Shown here piece after piece: positions 63,918-64,000 of a stretch of DNA of 64,000 bases. Position numbers and translations under genes: made by a program. Under the pieces are notes generated by a model that was not told the DNA's origin, did not search any database, and was given only the letters and a program-made list of their open reading frames with translations. Origin of the DNA: Halobacteriales archaeon QS_3_64_16 (GTDB lineage: Archaea; Halobacteriota; Halobacteria; Halobacteriales; Halococcaceae); the NCBI GenBank assembly GCA_003021705.1, contig PXRJ01000016.1:1382-65381 (forward strand), in the 5' to 3' direction. Positions within the stretch are counted from its first letter, which is position 1. The number at the start of each line of letters is the position of its first letter.

Positions 63918-64000
63918 ATGGCAATTCTCGTTACCGGGGCCGACGGGTACGTCGGCTGGCCAACGGCACTGCGGATCTCGCTCCTATTGAGGAGCGGTCC
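63918..64000 (+). pseudogene. 5' fragment of the same sugar epimerase, copy 2 (91-bp deletion, runs off window)
   Basis: The frame starts AILVTGADGYVGWPTALRIS; bases 63927-63976 are identical to 40601-40650 apart from sequence before them. The next bases jump to the equivalent of 40743, so 91 bases (40652-40742) are missing and the frame shifts. Same orientation as copy 1, 23.3 kb away. What follows beyond 64000 is not visible. Confidence 0.75.

Overview
The window is chromosomal DNA from a haloarchaeon (class Halobacteria); the genus cannot be fixed from sequence alone. The evidence is high GC, very acidic proteins, many GTG or leaderless starts with TATA boxes about 25-30 nt upstream, archaeal information genes (aIF2-gamma, Rpo7, Spt4, S24e, Kae1-Bud32), HMG-CoA reductase, and several small protein families typical of halophiles.

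Layout 1-40.4 kb (housekeeping). A biotin operon on the minus strand (bioB, a BioU-like oxidoreductase in place of bioA, bioF, start of bioD) has a BirA-like palindrome over the bioB start. The conserved aIF2-gamma / PIN / Rpo7 / Spt4 / dephospho-CoA kinase operon runs rightward from 5.7 to 9.0 kb. An oxyanion (molybdate/tungstate/sulfate) cluster follows at 10.1-17.1 kb: a ModE-type regulator, a complete TupABC-type importer, a divergent WtpBC-type importer with no binding protein of its own, and a MOT1-type permease. Then come a small-protein/PIN-like pair, HxlR, an XTP pyrophosphatase, a PHP phosphoesterase broken by a stop codon, Kae1-Bud32 with S24e (S27ae absent between them), a Zn alcohol dehydrogenase, two tiny CxxC proteins, a CobW GTPase with a PabC-type enzyme, the nadABC operon, an amidohydrolase, hmgA, and glmU-glmS for UDP-GlcNAc supply.

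Layout 40.4-64 kb (surface-glycan island). Immediately after glmS the sequence becomes patchy and full of broken genes. It holds a 5' fragment of a sugar-nucleotide epimerase (UDP-sulfoquinovose-synthase-like), a decayed GT2, a decayed GT4 fused to a decayed copy of the glmS 3' end, then intact genes: flippase, DUF1616 protein, large GT-C-like membrane protein, four alkaline-phosphatase/sulfatase superfamily enzymes sharing a C-terminal LGY tail, a Tat-exported beta-helix-like protein, an ATP-grasp enzyme, a beta-propeller protein, a GNAT enzyme (plus two decayed partial copies), two GT4s and a GT2. At the right edge a second copy of the same epimerase 5' fragment appears in the same orientation with a 91-bp deletion. 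The island is thus bracketed by direct repeats of a truncated gene and contains decayed paralogues of its own intact genes, as expected of a repeatedly recombined cell-surface polysaccharide or protein-glycosylation locus.

How it works together: GlmU/GlmS feed amino-sugar nucleotides to the glycosyltransferases; the flippase and GT-C-like protein would move and transfer lipid-linked glycans; AlkP/sulfatase-fold, GNAT and ATP-grasp enzymes would decorate them. The most promising material for follow-up is this island and its recombination scars, the BirA-like site with BioU, the oxyanion cluster missing a binding protein, and the nuclease-like DUF5787 protein. No tRNA, rRNA, CRISPR array or recognisable insertion sequence was seen.
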